Notes: generated from the letters alone by a model not told the origin. Counted from the stretch's first letter, positions 42,173 through 51,461 are shown. The stretch: DNA of 64,000 nucleotides from AC-32 sp963765785 (GCA_963765785.1 CAVXXW010000018.1:1-64000); one strand, 5' to 3'. Numbers and translations: made by a program.

Positions 42173-43942
42173 ATGGCGCCGTTCTCGAAAGTGCTCGTCG
42201 CGAACCGCGGCGAGATCGCGGTTCGCATTTTCCGCACGCTGCGTGAGCTCGGCATAGGCACGGTCGCGGTCTACTCCGAGGTCGACCGCGACTCGCTGCA
42301 CGTGCAGGCCGCCGACGAGGCGTACCTGGTCGGCCCCGGGCCTGCGTCCGAGAGCTACCTCGTCCAGGAGCGGCTGATCGAGGTCGCGCAGCGCGCCGGC
42401 GCCGAGGCGGTGCACCCGGGCTACGGCTTCCTCGCCGAGAACGCCGGCTTCGCGCGCGAGGTCTCGCGGGCGGGGCTCGTGTGGATCGGGCCGCCTGGCT
42501 CGGCGATCGAGATCATGGGCTCGAAGACCGCGGCGCGGGAGCGGATGGCCGCGGCGGGCGTGCCGATCGTCCCGGGGACGACCGCCGCCGTCACCTCGGC
42601 CGAGGATGTCGTGCGCCTCGGCGAGGGGCTCGGCTGGCCGCTTGCGATCAAGGCGGCCTCGGGCGGCGGCGGCAAGGGCCTGAAGGTCGTGGCCGGCCCG
42701 GACGAGGCCGAGCGCGCGCTCGAGTCGGCTCAGCGCGAGGGGCAGGCGTACTTTGCCGACGCCACGGTGTACATCGAGCGCTACCTCGAGGACCCGCGCC
42801 ACGTCGAGGCGCAGGTGCTCGCGGACGGGCACGGCAACGTGCTCTTCCTCGGCGAGCGCGACTGCACGATCCAGCGTCGCCACCAGAAGCTCGTCGAGGA
42901 GACGCCGTCGCCGGCTGTCGGCGAGGAGCTGCGCGAGCGGATCGGCGAGATCGCGGTCGAGGCGGCGCGCGCGGTCGACTACCGCAGCGCAGGGACGATC
43001 GAGGGCCTGCTCTCGCGCGAGGGCGAGTACTTCTTCCTCGAGATGAACACGCGCATCCAGGTCGAGCACACCGTGACCGAGATGGCCACCGGCCTCGACC
43101 TCATCCGCGAGCAGGTGCTGATCGCCGCCGGCGAGCCGCTCTCGCTCCGGCAGGAGGACGTTCGTCTGACGGGGCATGCGATCGAGTGCCGGATCAACGC
43201 TGAGGACCCGTCGAATGGGTTCCTGCCGACGCCGGGGCGGATCACGAGCTACCGCGAGCCCGGCGGCCCGGGCGTGCGCGTCGACTCCGGGGTGGTCGCG
43301 GGCTCCGAGGTGCCAGGGTTGTACGACCCGCTGGTGGCGAAGCTGATCGTCCACGGCGTCGACCGGGAGCACGCGCGCCGCCGGATGCTGCGGGCGCTCG
43401 ACGAGTACGAGATCGGCGGCATCACGACCCTGCTCGGGTTTCACCGTGCGCTGCTGGAGCACCCCTGCTTTGTCGAGGGCGCGACCTGCCACGGCGTCGT
43501 CGAGTCCGAGGAGCTCGCGGCGCGGGCGGAGGAGCTTTCCATTCGGCCCTCGGTGGTGTCTGCGGCTGGGAACGGCGCGCCGACGCGTGCGCGGCGCCTA
43601 AGCCTCGAGGTGGACGGAAAGCGCTACGAGGTGGAGGCGCTCGTCCCCGAGCCGCCGTACGCCGAGCTCGCGCGGCGGCGGCAGGAACGGGCCCGCGGCG
43701 GCGCGCACACCGGCGCCAAGGACGCGGTTGTCACGCCGATGCAGGGCACGGTGCTTGCGGTCGAAGTGGCCGAGGGCGAAGAGGTCGAGGCGGGCCAGGT
43801 GATCTGCATCGTGGAGGCGATGAAGATGGAGAACGAGATCACCGCCCATCGCAGCGGTCGGGTCACGGAGCTCGCCGTCGCGCAGGGCCAGGCCGTGGCC
43901 AACGGCCAGCCGATCTGCGTGATCGTCGACGCCGACGCCTGA
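42173..43942 (+). CDS. accA: Acyl-CoA carboxylase alpha subunit (biotin carboxylase + biotin carrier)
   Basis: Residues 1-450 are biotin carboxylase: KVLVANRGEIAVRIFRTLRE, ATP-grasp loop KAASGGGGKGLK, and EMNTRIQVEHTVTEM. After a linker the C-terminus is a biotinyl domain with the biotinylated Lys in VEAMKMENEI. Length 589 aa matches actinobacterial AccA3. It works with the beta subunit encoded at 35,218. A -10-like GAATAC at 42160 suggests a very short leader; the divergent pgsA promoter must overlap it. Confidence 0.95.
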   Translation: MAPFSKVLVANRGEIAVRIFRTLRELGIGTVAVYSEVDRDSLHVQAADEAYLVGPGPASESYLVQERLIEVAQRAGAEAVHPGYGFLAENAGFAREVSRAGLVWIGPPGSAIEIMGSKTAARERMAAAGVPIVPGTTAAVTSAEDVVRLGEGLGWPLAIKAASGGGGKGLKVVAGPDEAERALESAQREGQAYFADATVYIERYLEDPRHVEAQVLADGHGNVLFLGERDCTIQRRHQKLVEETPSPAVGEELRERIGEIAVEAARAVDYRSAGTIEGLLSREGEYFFLEMNTRIQVEHTVTEMATGLDLIREQVLIAAGEPLSLRQEDVRLTGHAIECRINAEDPSNGFLPTPGRITSYREPGGPGVRVDSGVVAGSEVPGLYDPLVAKLIVHGVDREHARRRMLRALDEYEIGGITTLLGFHRALLEHPCFVEGATCHGVVESEELAARAEELSIRPSVVSAAGNGAPTRARRLSLEVDGKRYEVEALVPEPPYAELARRRQERARGGAHTGAKDAVVTPMQGTVLAVEVAEGEEVEAGQVICIVEAMKMENEITAHRSGRVTELAVAQGQAVANGQPICVIVDADA

Positions 43943-43973
43943 GGCGGACGCACCCAGTTAGAGTCCGCCGCCG

Positions 43974-45116
43974 GTGGACCTCTACGAGTACCAAGGCAAG
44001 GAGCTCTTTCGGCGCTTCGGAATCCCGACGTCCGAGGGCCGGCTGGCGACGACGCCGGCCGAGGCCCGCGCTGCGGCCGAGGAGCTCGGGGGCCAGGTCG
44101 TCGTCAAGGCACAGGTGCTTACCGGCGGCCGCGGCAAGGCGGGCGGGGTCAAGGTGGCCGACGACCCGGACGACGCCGAGCGGAAGGCCGAGGAGATCCT
44201 CGGCCTCGACATCCGCGGACACGTCGTGCGCAAGCTTTGGATCGAGAGCGCCTCGGAGATCGCGAAGGAGTACTACCTCTCGATCACGTTCGACCGCGGC
44301 ACGAAGAAATCCCTCGTCATGCTCACAAAGGAAGGCGGCGTCGAGATCGAGGAGGTCGCCGCGAGCAGCCCGGACGCGCTCGCGCGCCTGCACGTCGACC
44401 CGCTCGAGGGCTACCAGCCGTATCAGGCCCGGCAGCTGCTCTACGGCGCCGGAATCGACGACCTGAACGAGCAGAAGCAGCTGCTCTCGATCGTCGAGAA
44501 GCTCTACCGCTGCTTCGTCGAGAGCGACGCGATGCTCTGCGAGATCAACCCGCTGATCGTCACGCCCGCGGGCGAGGTGCGCGCGCTTGACTCGAAGTTC
44601 ACCGTCGACGACAACGCGCTCAACAAGCACCCCGACATCGCCGAGATGCGCGACCTCGAGGCGTATCCGCCGGAAGAGCGCGCGGCGCGCGAGAAGGGCG
44701 TCACCTACGTGAAGCTCGACGGCGAGGTCGGGATCCTCGGCAACGGCGCCGGGCTCGTGATGTCGACGCTCGACGTGATCGCGCTGGCCGGTGGGCGGCC
44801 CGCGAACTTCTGCGACCTCGGCGGCGGCGGCGACGCACAGGGCGTGGTCGACGCTCTCGAGGTGATCACCGCCGACCCGCAGGTGCGCTCGATCTTCTTC
44901 AACATCTTCGGCGGGATCACGCGCGGCGACGAGGTGGCGCGCGGGATCCTGCAGGCGCTCTCGCAGCTGACGATCGACCAGCCGATCGTGATCCGCCTCG
45001 ACGGGACGAACGCGGAGGAAGGGCGCGAGATCCTCGCGGAGGCGGCGCCCGAGAACCTGCACGTGGAGGCGACGATGCTCGACGCGGCGCGCCGCGCGGT
45101 GGAGCTGGCGGCATGA
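43974..45116 (+). CDS. sucC: Succinate-CoA ligase (ADP-forming) beta subunit
   Basis: TCA-cycle enzyme subunit that binds nucleotide. It begins DLYEYQGKELFRRFGIP; the ATP-grasp region has VVKAQVLTGGRGKAGGVK, and GGGGDAQGVVDALEV and IFFNIFGGITRGDEVA are family hallmarks. Length 380 aa is normal. The start is GTG 43974. Unusually, the alpha subunit gene does not follow directly: a methyltransferase gene overlapping by ATGA is inserted. Confidence 0.96.
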   Translation: MDLYEYQGKELFRRFGIPTSEGRLATTPAEARAAAEELGGQVVVKAQVLTGGRGKAGGVKVADDPDDAERKAEEILGLDIRGHVVRKLWIESASEIAKEYYLSITFDRGTKKSLVMLTKEGGVEIEEVAASSPDALARLHVDPLEGYQPYQARQLLYGAGIDDLNEQKQLLSIVEKLYRCFVESDAMLCEINPLIVTPAGEVRALDSKFTVDDNALNKHPDIAEMRDLEAYPPEERAAREKGVTYVKLDGEVGILGNGAGLVMSTLDVIALAGGRPANFCDLGGGGDAQGVVDALEVITADPQVRSIFFNIFGGITRGDEVARGILQALSQLTIDQPIVIRLDGTNAEEGREILAEAAPENLHVEATMLDAARRAVELAA

Positions 45117-45766
45117 CGACCTGGTCCGAGCGCGCGCAGGCGTACCGCGACAGTCCGACCCATCGCGAAGGCCCCGACCTCGACCTCGTGGTCGAGTGGT
45201 GCGAGCCGGCGGAGGGCGTCAGGGTACTCGACGTCGCCACCGGCGGCGGCCATGTCGCGCGGCGGCTGCGCGAGGAGGGCTGCGAGGTCGTGACGCTCGA
45301 CCCGTCGCCGGGGATGCGGGCCGACGTGCTGGCGCCCGCCGAGCACATTCCGTTCGACGACGGCGCGTTCGACGTCGTCGTCACGCGGATCGCGCCGCAC
45401 CACTTCACCGACATCGCCGCCGCAGTCGCCGAGCTGGCGCGCGTCTCGAACCGGCTTATCGTCGTCGAGGACACGCTCTACTCGAGCGAGGCCCACGAGC
45501 AGGCAGAGAAGCTCCGCGACCCGACACACGTGCGCAACTACACGGAGCAGGAGTGGCGGTCGTTCCTGGCCGACGCGGGCCTCGACGTGGAGCAGGCCGA
45601 GTGCTTCGAGAAGGAGCACCCGCTCGAGGACTGGCTCGTGCGCACCGCCTGCACGGGCGAGGACGCCAGGCGCGTGCGCGAGCTGCTCGCCGACCGCATG
45701 ACCGACGACGGCTCGGCCTGGACGGACACAAAGATCGTCATCCGTGCGAGGAAGTCGCAGTCCTAG
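45113..45766 (+). CDS. SAM-dependent methyltransferase between sucC and sucD
   Basis: 217 residues, class I Rossmann methyltransferase: motif I VLDVATGGGHVARRL, an acidic residue ending the next strand (VVTLDPS), and FDVVVTRIAPHHF as motif IV region, similar to UbiE-type methyltransferases. It overlaps sucC by four bases and sucD by one, so the three are translated together. The substrate is unknown. Confidence 0.88.
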   Translation: MTTWSERAQAYRDSPTHREGPDLDLVVEWCEPAEGVRVLDVATGGGHVARRLREEGCEVVTLDPSPGMRADVLAPAEHIPFDDGAFDVVVTRIAPHHFTDIAAAVAELARVSNRLIVVEDTLYSSEAHEQAEKLRDPTHVRNYTEQEWRSFLADAGLDVEQAECFEKEHPLEDWLVRTACTGEDARRVRELLADRMTDDGSAWTDTKIVIRARKSQS

Positions 45767-46644
45767 TGGCGATCATTGTCGACAAGGACACGAAGCTCGT
45801 CGTCCAAGGCGCGACCGGGCGCGAGGGCTCGTTCCACACGCTGCGCAACCGCGCGTACGGGACGCACGTCGTCGCGGGCGTCACGCCCGGCAAGGGCGGC
45901 ACCGACCTCGAGGGGATCCCGATCTTCGACACGATGGCCGACGCCGTCGCCGAGACCGGTGCGAACACGACGATGGTCTTTGTGCCGGCCCGCTTCGCAG
46001 CGGACGCGATCTACGAGGCCGTCGACGGCGGCATCGGCACCGTCATCTGCATCGCCGAGGGCCTGCCGGCTCACGACATGCTCCGCGTCTACAACTACAT
46101 CCGCCCGAAGGGCGTGACGATGCTGGGGCCCAACTGCCCGGGCGCACTGTCGCCGGGCAAGGCCAACGTCGGGATCATCCCGGCCGAGATCTTCAGCGAG
46201 GGCCCGATCGGCGTCGTCTCGCGCTCGGGGACGCTGACGTACCAGATCGGCCACGAGCTGACGCAGCGCGGCCTCGGGAACTCGACCATCGTCGGCATCG
46301 GCGGCGACCCGGTCGTCGGCTCGTCGTTCATCGACATCCTCGGCCGCTTCCAGGCCGACGACGAGACCGAGGTGATCGTGATGGTCGGCGAGATCGGCGG
46401 CGACGAGGAGGAGAAGGCCGCGGCGTTCATCGAAGCCGAGGTGATGAAGCCCGTCGTCGCCTACATCGCGGGCTTCACTGCGCCGCGCGGCAAGACGATG
46501 GGCCATGCGGGCGCGATCATCTCCGGCTCCTCGGGCACCGCCCAGGGCAAGAAGGACGCGCTCGAGGCGCGCGGCGTCCGGGTCGGCACCACGCCGACCG
46601 AGGTCGCCGAGCTCGCGGTCGAGGTCGCCTCAGCCCTGGCGTAG
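45766..46644 (+). CDS. sucD: Succinate-CoA ligase alpha subunit
   Basis: CoA-binding subunit: VVQGATGREGSFHTLR near the N-terminus, MLGPNCPGALSPGKANVGI, the VVSRSGTLTYQIGHELTQ segment, and the phosphohistidine in GKTMGHAGAIISGSSGT near residue 245. Length is 292 aa. The start is GTG 45766, sharing its G with the TAG stop of the methyltransferase gene. It completes the sucC-sucD enzyme. Confidence 0.96.
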   Translation: MAIIVDKDTKLVVQGATGREGSFHTLRNRAYGTHVVAGVTPGKGGTDLEGIPIFDTMADAVAETGANTTMVFVPARFAADAIYEAVDGGIGTVICIAEGLPAHDMLRVYNYIRPKGVTMLGPNCPGALSPGKANVGIIPAEIFSEGPIGVVSRSGTLTYQIGHELTQRGLGNSTIVGIGGDPVVGSSFIDILGRFQADDETEVIVMVGEIGGDEEEKAAAFIEAEVMKPVVAYIAGFTAPRGKTMGHAGAIISGSSGTAQGKKDALEARGVRVGTTPTEVAELAVEVASALA

Positions 46645-46678
46645 AGCCCGGCTTGCATCGGGCTCCTACATTTGCAAC

Positions 46679-46702
46679 AGTCCCCCGGCTCTGAGCCGGA
46701 CT
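46679..46702 (+). terminator. Hairpin after sucD
   Basis: CCGGCT-CTG-AGCCGG (46685-46699) with flanking AGT/ACT pairs and a three-C bulge lies 35 bases after sucD. It probably ends the sucC-sucD transcript, though no T-run follows. Confidence 0.4.
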
Positions 46703-46727
46703 GATCCGGCTGGACGACCAAGGGTGA

Positions 46728-47050
46728 AGCGGCGTCGGCACTCCCGGCCGGGCGGGGCCGCAGGGCGCGGCCGGCTCGAAGGGCGACAAGGGCGACAAGG
46801 AAGACAAGGGCGATCCGGGCGCGGCCGCGTTTGGCAGCTTCGGCCCGTACCACCTCGCCAACCGCGACGACACCGGGTGTGGCGGGACCGAGGTGTGGGC
46901 CCACGACACCGAAGACCGGTACTACGTCGTGATGACGGCCCAGGATGGAACCGGCTACTTCGTCACCAGGGTACGACGCCAAGGGCTCGTTCACGACGAT
47001 CCCCGGCGCCCATCACCCGGGCGCCTCGGGTGGGCCTCCGCCGCTTGGCC
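46728..47050 (+). pseudogene. Remnant of a collagen-like exported protein
   Basis: From 46728 one frame reads a collagen-type Gly-X-Y run (PQGAAGSKGDKGDKEDKGDP) followed by GPYHLANRDDTGCGGTEVW and YYVVMTAQDGTGYFVTR. One extra G near 46971 breaks the frame; the next frame continues YDAKGSFTTIPGAHHPGA. There is no start codon, signal peptide or ribosome-binding site, because a TGA directly precedes the open stretch. It looks like the 3' two-thirds of a larger secreted protein gene. It is the only content of the spacer between sucD and the subtilase. Confidence 0.65.
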
Positions 47051-47066
47051 GGGGCCTGCCCTCAGC

Positions 47067-48662
47067 TCATCGGACTCGGACAGCCGCGCACCGTAGCGTG
47101 CTCGCGTTGAGGGCGGCGTCGGTGGCGCGGACGCAGTACCGATACGCAGCGCGCGCCGGGAACGAGTACGCGACCCAGTACGCGACGGCGGCGTCCGTCG
47201 TGCGCAGCGGGCGCATGAAGGTCTTCAGCAGCTTCGTCCCGCGGTAGACGAGCACGCGCTCCGACGTCCGGCCGCCGTTGTCCTGGACGCGGTAGCGGAG
47301 CCGTAGCGGCGTGTGACGGCGGCCGCTCGCCGCGTAGACGTGGACGACGGGCGCCGACGTGTCGCGCACCGCGGGTGCCGGAGGCGGAGGCGGGGGAGGC
47401 GGCGGCCCGGCCGGCTGCGCCGCGGGGACCGCGGTCGCCAGGGCGCGGGCGACGTCGATACGCCCGTAGCCGTAGTGCTGGTCCCAGGTGCAGCCGGCGC
47501 ACGTGCCGTACGGATCGGCGCCGTAGGAGCCGCCACCGACCTTGTCCGAGCTGAGCGCGAGCAGCTGGCGTACCTGTGCCACGGTCGCCTCGGGATGGAG
47601 GCCGCGGATCAGCGCGACGAGCGCCGTCACGTACGGCGACGCCATCGACGTGCCGCTCATGTAGCCGTAGGCGTTGCCGGGAAGGGTCGAGACGACGCTC
47701 ACGCCCGGCGCAGAGACGAACACGTCCGGGCTGCCGTAGTTCGAGAAGCTGCCGGGGACGTCGCTCGAATCCGTGGCGGCTACGCCGACGGCACCCGGGC
47801 AGGCCGCCGGATACGTGGGCGTCGAGACGGGCGTCCCGGGCGGGTCGCCGTTCCCGGCCGCGGCGACGACCACGACGCCGTAGGTGTTGATGGCGGTCTG
47901 GACCGCGTTGCAGAGCGTGACGGGGTACGCGCCGCCGGTCGCGCCGAGGCTAAGGTTGATCACCTTCGCTCCGTGCTGCGCCGCCCACGCGATTCCGTCG
48001 GCGACGTCCGAGAGGGCCGCCCCGTGTGTCGAGTCGGAGGGGAAGACGCGCACGACGATCAGCGGCGAGTCGTACGCAAGGCCTGCGACCCCGACGCCGT
48101 TGTCGGCGATCGCGCCGGCGATGCCGGAGACGTGCGTGCCGTGGCCGTCGTCGTCCGTCGGCACGCCCTGGCTGCACACGCCGCCGAGACAGGTCGCGCT
48201 CGACGGGGAGATCCTGCCGGCGAGGTCTTCGTGCGTCGCGTCGACGCCGGTGTCGACGATCCCGATCGGTGCCGTCGGCGCGACCGAGAACGTCGACGGG
48301 AAGACGGACCAGCCTTGCACCGCCGAGATCGCGGGAAGGGCCCACTGCCAGCCGTAGTACGAGTCGTTCGGCGCCGTCAGGTCGAAGAGGTGCAGCACTC
48401 GGTTCGGCTCCGCGTAGACCACGTCCGGCCGGGCGCGGTAGTCGGCGAGCGCAGTGGCGACGCTCTCGCCGGGCTGGGGATCGACGACCGTGACGCTGCC
48501 GGTGACCGAGCCGGTCGCGTCGTCGCCGAGCGCCTCGACCTTCGCGGCCGCCGTGGCCGGGTGGGCGAACTTGACGAGGATCGTGTCGGCGGCCGACGCG
48601 GCCGCGGTCCAGGAGCACGCGAGCGTGCAGAAAAGCGCGACCAGCGAGGTGCGTCGTGCCAC
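47067..48662 (-). CDS. Secreted subtilisin-like serine protease (S8)
   Basis: A signal peptide (core SLVALFCTLACSWTAAASAA) and an inhibitor-type propeptide (about 30-110) precede a subtilase domain with Asp in IGIVDTGVDATHEDLAG, His in DGHGTHVSGIAG and Ser in SGTSMASPYVTALVALI. A Pro-rich linker and a ~85-residue beta-rich C-terminal domain follow. Length is 531 aa from GTG 48662; a longer upstream frame lacks support. Extra cysteine pairs suggest extracellular disulfides. Confidence 0.93.
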   Translation of the reverse strand: MARRTSLVALFCTLACSWTAAASAADTILVKFAHPATAAAKVEALGDDATGSVTGSVTVVDPQPGESVATALADYRARPDVVYAEPNRVLHLFDLTAPNDSYYGWQWALPAISAVQGWSVFPSTFSVAPTAPIGIVDTGVDATHEDLAGRISPSSATCLGGVCSQGVPTDDDGHGTHVSGIAGAIADNGVGVAGLAYDSPLIVVRVFPSDSTHGAALSDVADGIAWAAQHGAKVINLSLGATGGAYPVTLCNAVQTAINTYGVVVVAAAGNGDPPGTPVSTPTYPAACPGAVGVAATDSSDVPGSFSNYGSPDVFVSAPGVSVVSTLPGNAYGYMSGTSMASPYVTALVALIRGLHPEATVAQVRQLLALSSDKVGGGSYGADPYGTCAGCTWDQHYGYGRIDVARALATAVPAAQPAGPPPPPPPPPAPAVRDTSAPVVHVYAASGRRHTPLRLRYRVQDNGGRTSERVLVYRGTKLLKTFMRPLRTTDAAVAYWVAYSFPARAAYRYCVRATDAALNASTLRCAAVRVR

Positions 48663-48737
48663 GCCCGCTAGGGTCGGCAGGAGCGGGCGCCGGCTGCACC
48701 CCCATTTCGAGCCGGAGCCCCGCCTAGACTGCCGGGC

Positions 48738-49823
48738 ATGGACCTGATTTCGTTCGCGCGCGGGATCCCGGCGCCGGAGTGCCTGCCTGTCGGCGAGCTG
48801 GCGGAGTGCGCGAAGGCGGCGCTCGACCGTGACGGCGACGTGGTGCTCTCGTACGGCAGCACGCTCGGCTACGCGCCCCTGCGCGAGTGGCTGGCCGAGC
48901 GGCACGGCGTCGAGCCGGGCCGGGTGCTCGTGACCAACGGCTCGCTGCAGGCGTTCCACTTCGTGCTCGACCTGCTCGGGGACGACGGCCGCGTCCTCGT
49001 CGAGCGCCCCACCTACGACCGGCCGCGGAAGATTCTCCTCGCGGGTGGGATCGAGTTCGGCGAGATCCCCATCGACGAGCACGGCCTCGACGTCGACGCC
49101 CTCGAGCGGGAGCTCGAGGGCGGGCCGCCCTCCTTCGTCTACACGATTCCGACCTTCCAGAACCCGACCGGCTCGACGCTCTCACTCGAGCGCCGCCGGC
49201 GGCTCGCGGAGCTCGTTCGCGAGCGCGAGCTGCGGCTGCTCGAGGACGACCCATATGGCCTGATCCGCTTCGACGGCGACGCGCTGCCGTCCATCTTCGA
49301 GCTGGACGGCGGCGCACGCGTCCTCTACTCCTCGTCGTTCTCGAAGACGGTCGCGCCGGGTGTGCGCGTCGGCTACGCGATCCTCCCGGCCGGGCTTTCC
49401 GCACGGCTCGAGGAGCTCGTCGCCTCGACGTACATCACGCCGGCGCTTCTCTCACAGGCCACCGTCTACGAGTTCCTGCGGCGCGGGCTGTTCGAGCCGA
49501 ACCTCGAGCGGGTCTCCGGCCTGCTGCGGGCCCGCCGGGACGCGATGCTCGAGGCGCTCGAGCGGGAGCTCGCCGGCCGCGCGCGCTGGAACCGGCCCGA
49601 GGGCGGCTACTTCCTCTGGCTGGAGCTTCCGGACGAGATCGACGCGACGGAGCTGCTCGCCCGCGCGACGCAGGCGGGCGTCACCTTCGTCCCCGGCGCA
49701 GACTTCGGCGGGCCGCCGAGCTCGGTGCGCCTCGCCTTCAGCTACGTCTCGCCCGAGGAGATCGAGGAAGGCGTGCGGAGGCTGGGCCGGCTAGTCGCGA
49801 CGCCGGCGGCGGCGTCGGTATAG
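48738..49823 (+). CDS. PLP-dependent aminotransferase (class I/II, 2-aminoadipate/MocR-like)
   Basis: 361 residues of aminotransferase fold type I. YGSTLGYAPLREWLAERHG and VTNGSLQAFHFVLDLL are typical of the LysN/MocR-core subgroup. Other landmarks are the substrate loop PTFQNPTGSTLSLERR, the PLP Lys in SSFSKTVAPGVRVGY and the C-terminal Arg in SSVRLAFSYVSPEEI. No DNA-binding domain is fused. The substrate may be 2-aminoadipate or a branched or aromatic amino acid. The 3' end overlaps the convergent LapA-like gene by 33 bases. Confidence 0.9.
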   Translation: MDLISFARGIPAPECLPVGELAECAKAALDRDGDVVLSYGSTLGYAPLREWLAERHGVEPGRVLVTNGSLQAFHFVLDLLGDDGRVLVERPTYDRPRKILLAGGIEFGEIPIDEHGLDVDALERELEGGPPSFVYTIPTFQNPTGSTLSLERRRRLAELVRERELRLLEDDPYGLIRFDGDALPSIFELDGGARVLYSSSFSKTVAPGVRVGYAILPAGLSARLEELVASTYITPALLSQATVYEFLRRGLFEPNLERVSGLLRARRDAMLEALERELAGRARWNRPEGGYFLWLELPDEIDATELLARATQAGVTFVPGADFGGPPSSVRLAFSYVSPEEIEEGVRRLGRLVATPAAASV

Positions 49824-50105
49824 CTGCGAGAGCAGAACGCCGAGCACCACGCCGAGCCCGACGCTGAGCAGGATCAGCCAGATTTGCGAGATGCGCGCCG
49901 TGCCGAGCACGAAGTGGACGTGCACCTGCCTGTCGTTCTCGAGCACAAACCCGATCGCGTAGGCGGCGACCAGGCCGATCACGAGCAGCCGCAGGTAGAG
50001 CCGCGGCTGGTAGCGCCTGCCGAAGCCCTCCTCCGCCTCCTCGGCCTCAGCGGGGGCCGGCTGCTCGTCCGCAGGCGGCGAGCTCTGCTCGGGCTCGTCC
50101 TCCAC
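49791..50105 (-). CDS. LapA-domain membrane protein (DUF1049-like)
   Basis: 104 residues: an acidic, Pro/Ala/Glu-rich N-terminus of ~30 residues, then two membrane helices (about 39-56 and 71-93) separated by FVLENDRQVHVHFVLGTARI, the conserved hairpin of the lipopolysaccharide-assembly protein A domain, and a very basic RRRRRR end. Homologues are common in Gram-positive actinobacteria, where the role is unknown. Confidence 0.86.
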   Translation of the reverse strand: MEDEPEQSSPPADEQPAPAEAEEAEEGFGRRYQPRLYLRLLVIGLVAAYAIGFVLENDRQVHVHFVLGTARISQIWLILLSVGLGVVLGVLLSQLYRRRRRRRD

Positions 50106-50124
50106 GGCCGCCGAGTCTAGGAGA

Positions 50125-50310
50125 CTAGGCGGCGGAGCTGCTCGCGAGCGGGGCGAGCGGCCTCGGCACGAGGCGAGGCTGGCGCGGCGGCACCAGCGTG
50201 CCGCGGGTGTGGGCTCTGAAGGTCGGACACGGCGACTCGAGCGAGAGCGCGCACAGACCCGCCCGCTGGAAGTAGCAGTCTCCGCACGTGAGTTTGGTCG
50301 TCTTGCTCAT
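50125..50310 (-). CDS. Small Cys-rich (zinc-binding type) protein
   Basis: 61 residues starting SKTTKLTCGDCYFQRAGLCA, with Cys at about 9, 12, 20 and 28 in a spacing able to hold a zinc ion, followed by a Pro/Arg-rich disordered tail. ATG 50310 has GGGGAG upstream and a good promoter at 50351-50378. The function is unknown. Confidence 0.7.
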   Translation of the reverse strand: MSKTTKLTCGDCYFQRAGLCALSLESPCPTFRAHTRGTLVPPRQPRLVPRPLAPLASSSAA

Positions 50311-50350
50311 GCCAGTCGCTCCCCTGGTCGCCTGCCCTCGAACTCGCGGG

Positions 50351-50378
50351 ATGATAGGGGGCCGGGCAGGCGAATCAA
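50351..50378 (-). promoter_or_regulatory. Promoter of the Cys-rich small protein
   Basis: On the minus strand TTGATT (50378-50373), 16 bases, TATCAT (50356-50351) resembles a sigma-70-type promoter, placing the start about 35 bases before ATG 50310. The surrounding spacer 50311-50452 is otherwise empty. Confidence 0.5.
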
Positions 50379-50452
50379 GACTTGTCTACCGAGAAAACAT
50401 TGCAATTTGCGGGGGTTTCGGCCGAGGCCAAAACGGCCCGCGCCACTCGTCG

Positions 50453-51442
50453 TCAGCGCAGCGTTGCCAGTGCCCGCAACGCCTGTGGAAAGTTATTCAC
50501 AGGGATGATCCGGATGCCGTCGGCATAGCGCCTGGCCTCGCGCGCGTTCTCGCCGGCCGGCACGAGGAAGACGTCCACACCCGCCGCGCGCACTCCGAGC
50601 GTCTTTTGCTTCACGCCGCCGATCGGGAGGACGGTGCCGTCGAGGGCGAGCTCCCCGGTCGCCGCGATCCTGTGCCCGTGGGAGACGTTGCGGCCGAGCT
50701 CCTGGAGGATGTCGAGCGCGAAGGCGAGGCCCGCAGACGGGCCGCCGACGCCGCCGGCGTTGATCGTGACCTTCACCGGCAGCTTCACTCGCAGGTCGTC
50801 GCGGGCCGAGATGCCGACGAGCGCGCGCTTCGGGTCCTGCGGGTCCGGAACCGTCTTGATCGTGGCGGTCTGCGTCTTGTCGCCGCGGCGGTAGACGATC
50901 GTGACCTTTTCGCCAGGCTTGTGCTTCGCCAGGATCTCCCGCAGCCGGTTGACCGACGTGACCTTCTTGCCGTCGGCCTCGACGATCGTGTCGCTCGTCT
51001 TCAGGACCTTCGCCGCCGGCGTGTGCGGCTCGACGAGGACGACGATCACGCCGCCGCTCCTCGCCCGCACTTTGTAGCCGAGGTGGTTCAGCGCGACGAT
51101 TGCCGCGACCTTTTGCGACTCCGTCATGTCCTGCTGGCCGATCTGCTGCTCGACCGTCGAGCTGATCGGCGGAGCCGAGACGACCGACGACCCCGACGGT
51201 CGCGTGAAGGGCAGCAGCCGCTCGAGCAGCCGCGCCTCGCGCTCGCGCACGTCGACGAAGTAGATCGGCCCGGTCTTGTGTGGCTTCACGCCCTGGACGG
51301 TCACCAGCGGGTCGACCGGGTGCGCCGGGTCGACGAGCTGGATGTCGTAGCCATGGGCGGGCGAGAGCCACAGCACGAGCGCCGCAGCTCCGAGGACGAC
51401 GAGGCCGGCCACCGCGAGCCGAGCCGGCGAGAACCACCGCAT
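50453..51442 (-). CDS. PDZ-Lon serine protease (YlbL/SepM-like)
   Basis: An N-terminal membrane anchor (residues 8-27) places the rest outside. A PDZ domain covers about 130-200 (VVLVEPHTPAAKVLKTSDTI). The C-terminal S16 domain has the catalytic Ser in NAGGVGGPSAGLAFALDI and Lys in LPIGGVKQKTLGVR, the Lon dyad, without an ATPase module. Length is 329 aa. This is the YlbL family. It probably trims membrane or secreted proteins. Confidence 0.93.
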   Translation of the reverse strand: MRWFSPARLAVAGLVVLGAAALVLWLSPAHGYDIQLVDPAHPVDPLVTVQGVKPHKTGPIYFVDVREREARLLERLLPFTRPSGSSVVSAPPISSTVEQQIGQQDMTESQKVAAIVALNHLGYKVRARSGGVIVVLVEPHTPAAKVLKTSDTIVEADGKKVTSVNRLREILAKHKPGEKVTIVYRRGDKTQTATIKTVPDPQDPKRALVGISARDDLRVKLPVKVTINAGGVGGPSAGLAFALDILQELGRNVSHGHRIAATGELALDGTVLPIGGVKQKTLGVRAAGVDVFLVPAGENAREARRYADGIRIIPVNNFPQALRALATLR

Positions 51443-51461
51443 TCCGCCGAGGATATGCGCG

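Noticed and set aside
50381..50440. dif-like site near an AT-rich patch
   Set aside because: The patch is less GC-rich but shows no 11-6-11 dyad of the dif type.
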